From: JBLHKW01 sp047618565
GTDB taxonomy: Bacteria; Planctomycetota; UBA1135; GCA-002686595
NCBI GenBank assembly: GCA_047618565.1
Contig: JBLHKW010000080.1
Span: forward strand, 1-22,826
DNA: 22,826 nucleotides
Direction: 5' to 3'
Under the pieces are notes generated by a model. That model saw nothing but the letters and a program-made list of their open reading frames with translations. It searched no databases and was not told where the DNA came from. Of the stretch, positions 22,062-22,826 are shown piece by piece (positions within the stretch are counted from its first letter, which is position 1; every line of letters begins with the position of its first letter). The translations under genes and the position numbers were made by a program.

Positions 22062-22826
22062 TGGTTGGCGTATCGAGCAAGATCAAGCGGCTCATTCTTG
22101 ACGCCGGCCTGGTGTCGTCAGAGGACTGGTCCTCGGCGCGCAAGACCGGTGGGGATGTGCTGGACACGCTGCTCACGCGCGACCAGATCGACGAGCGCGC
22201 GCTGATGGAGATTCTCGGTCGCTCGGCGGGCGTACCGCCGGTCGACCTGAACCGCGTCACGCCGGACTCCTCGGCGCTCGAGATGTTCTCGGAGGAGGCC
22301 TGCATAGAGCACGGCATCCTGCCCATCTCACGCAACGGAACGATCCTGACGATCGCGGTCTCCGATCCGTTCGATGTGCTGCTGTTCGACGACCTCAAGC
22401 GCATGACCAAGTGCAGTGTGCGCCCGCTGTTCGCACACGGCGCCATGGTCAGGCGTGCCATCGAGCAGCACTTCCAGTCCTCCAACGCGGAGGTCGAGGA
22501 GCTGCTCGAGGATGCGGCTGCGGACGAGCTGGAAGTTCAGATCACCGAGGACGTTGCCGACGACATCGAGAATACGGCGGACGGTGACGACTCACCGGCC
22601 GTCAAGCTGGCGAACCTGCTGCTGCTGCGTGCGCTCAAGGACAAGGCCAGCGATATTCACATCGAGCCATGCGACAAGTACATTCGCGTGCGCTTCCGAA
22701 TCGATGGCCGCATGAAGGTCATCCTGACGCCGCCCAAGGGCCTTCTGAACGCCCTGATCTCGCGCCTCAAGATCCTTGCGTCGCTCGATATCGCCGAGCG
22801 CTTCGTGCCGCAGGACGGCAAGTTCC
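22061..22826 (+). CDS. pilB: Type IV pilus / T2SS assembly ATPase PilB/GspE (partial)
   Basis: The window ends 255 codons into this gene, before the Walker A motif. The ATPase drives pilin or pseudopilin polymerisation. Residues 1-140 form the N-terminal GspE/MshEN-type domain with ILPISRNGTILTIAVSDPFD (86-105), which in some members binds c-di-GMP or the platform partner. An acidic linker (about 144-175) follows, then the N2 domain with SDIHIEPCDKYIRVRFRIDG (196-215), SRLKILASLDIAERFVPQDG (233-252). The last segments match the family text before the nucleotide-binding core. ATG at 22061 overlaps the pilT stop by one base; no strong Shine-Dalgarno sequence is seen, consistent with coupling. 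PilB versus GspE cannot be settled from this part; the pilT neighbour favours PilB. Confidence 0.92.
   Translation, partial: MVGVSSKIKRLILDAGLVSSEDWSSARKTGGDVLDTLLTRDQIDERALMEILGRSAGVPPVDLNRVTPDSSALEMFSEEACIEHGILPISRNGTILTIAVSDPFDVLLFDDLKRMTKCSVRPLFAHGAMVRRAIEQHFQSSNAEVEELLEDAAADELEVQITEDVADDIENTADGDDSPAVKLANLLLLRALKDKASDIHIEPCDKYIRVRFRIDGRMKVILTPPKGLLNALISRLKILASLDIAERFVPQDGKF

Noticed and set aside
1..22826. CRISPR array, tRNA, rRNA, insertion sequence or phage attachment site
   Set aside because: I looked for regularly spaced short repeats, cloverleaf sequences, transposase motifs and terminal inverted repeats and saw none. The only large repeats are the paralogous coding sequences.

Overview
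The window is a GC-rich, wholly plus-strand segment of a diderm (Gram-negative type) bacterial chromosome. It holds predicted outer-membrane lipoproteins, an OmpA-type peptidoglycan anchor and type IV pilus / type II secretion genes. The taxon cannot be fixed from sequence alone. The style (very large Gly-rich Ig-like lipoproteins, a second EF-G-like GTPase, few strong Shine-Dalgarno sites) reminds me most of Planctomycetota, but this is inference.

Layout. Bases 1-467 hold no convincing gene. Then come five predicted lipoproteins in a row: a 1079-aa protein (468-3707), three long tandem paralogs of about 1180-1200 aa (3765-7361, 7489-11028, 11160-14693), and a shorter diverged relative (14833-16710). 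The three paralogs share two bacterial Ig-like (SbsA/Big_5-type) domains, a beta-helix-like stretch, a very glycine-rich core, conserved cysteines and a common C-terminal strand module. The fifth lipoprotein's stop overlaps by one base the start of a type IV prepilin peptidase (16710-17645). An OmpA/MotB-type lipoprotein follows (17710-18387). After a 355-base gap with a good sigma70-like promoter comes an EF-G-like translational GTPase (18743-20749), closed by a strong intrinsic terminator (20808-20844). A possible 30-codon leader peptide (20905-20997) overlaps the start of pilT (20997-22061), which in turn overlaps the start of pilB/gspE (22061 to the window edge, truncated).

How the genes may work together. 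The prepilin peptidase processes pilins or pseudopilins, and PilB and PilT are extension and retraction ATPases. The translational coupling of a lipoprotein to the peptidase suggests, by analogy with pullulanase and PulO, that this lipoprotein family may be displayed at the surface with help from a T2SS/T4P machine. That is a hypothesis. Long poly-C/poly-G tracts lie in several gaps before lipoprotein genes, one of them ending seven bases before a start codon, so length variation could switch expression. The tandem paralogs, conserved scaffold with variable loops, homopolymer tracts and linked export genes are the most interesting material here.
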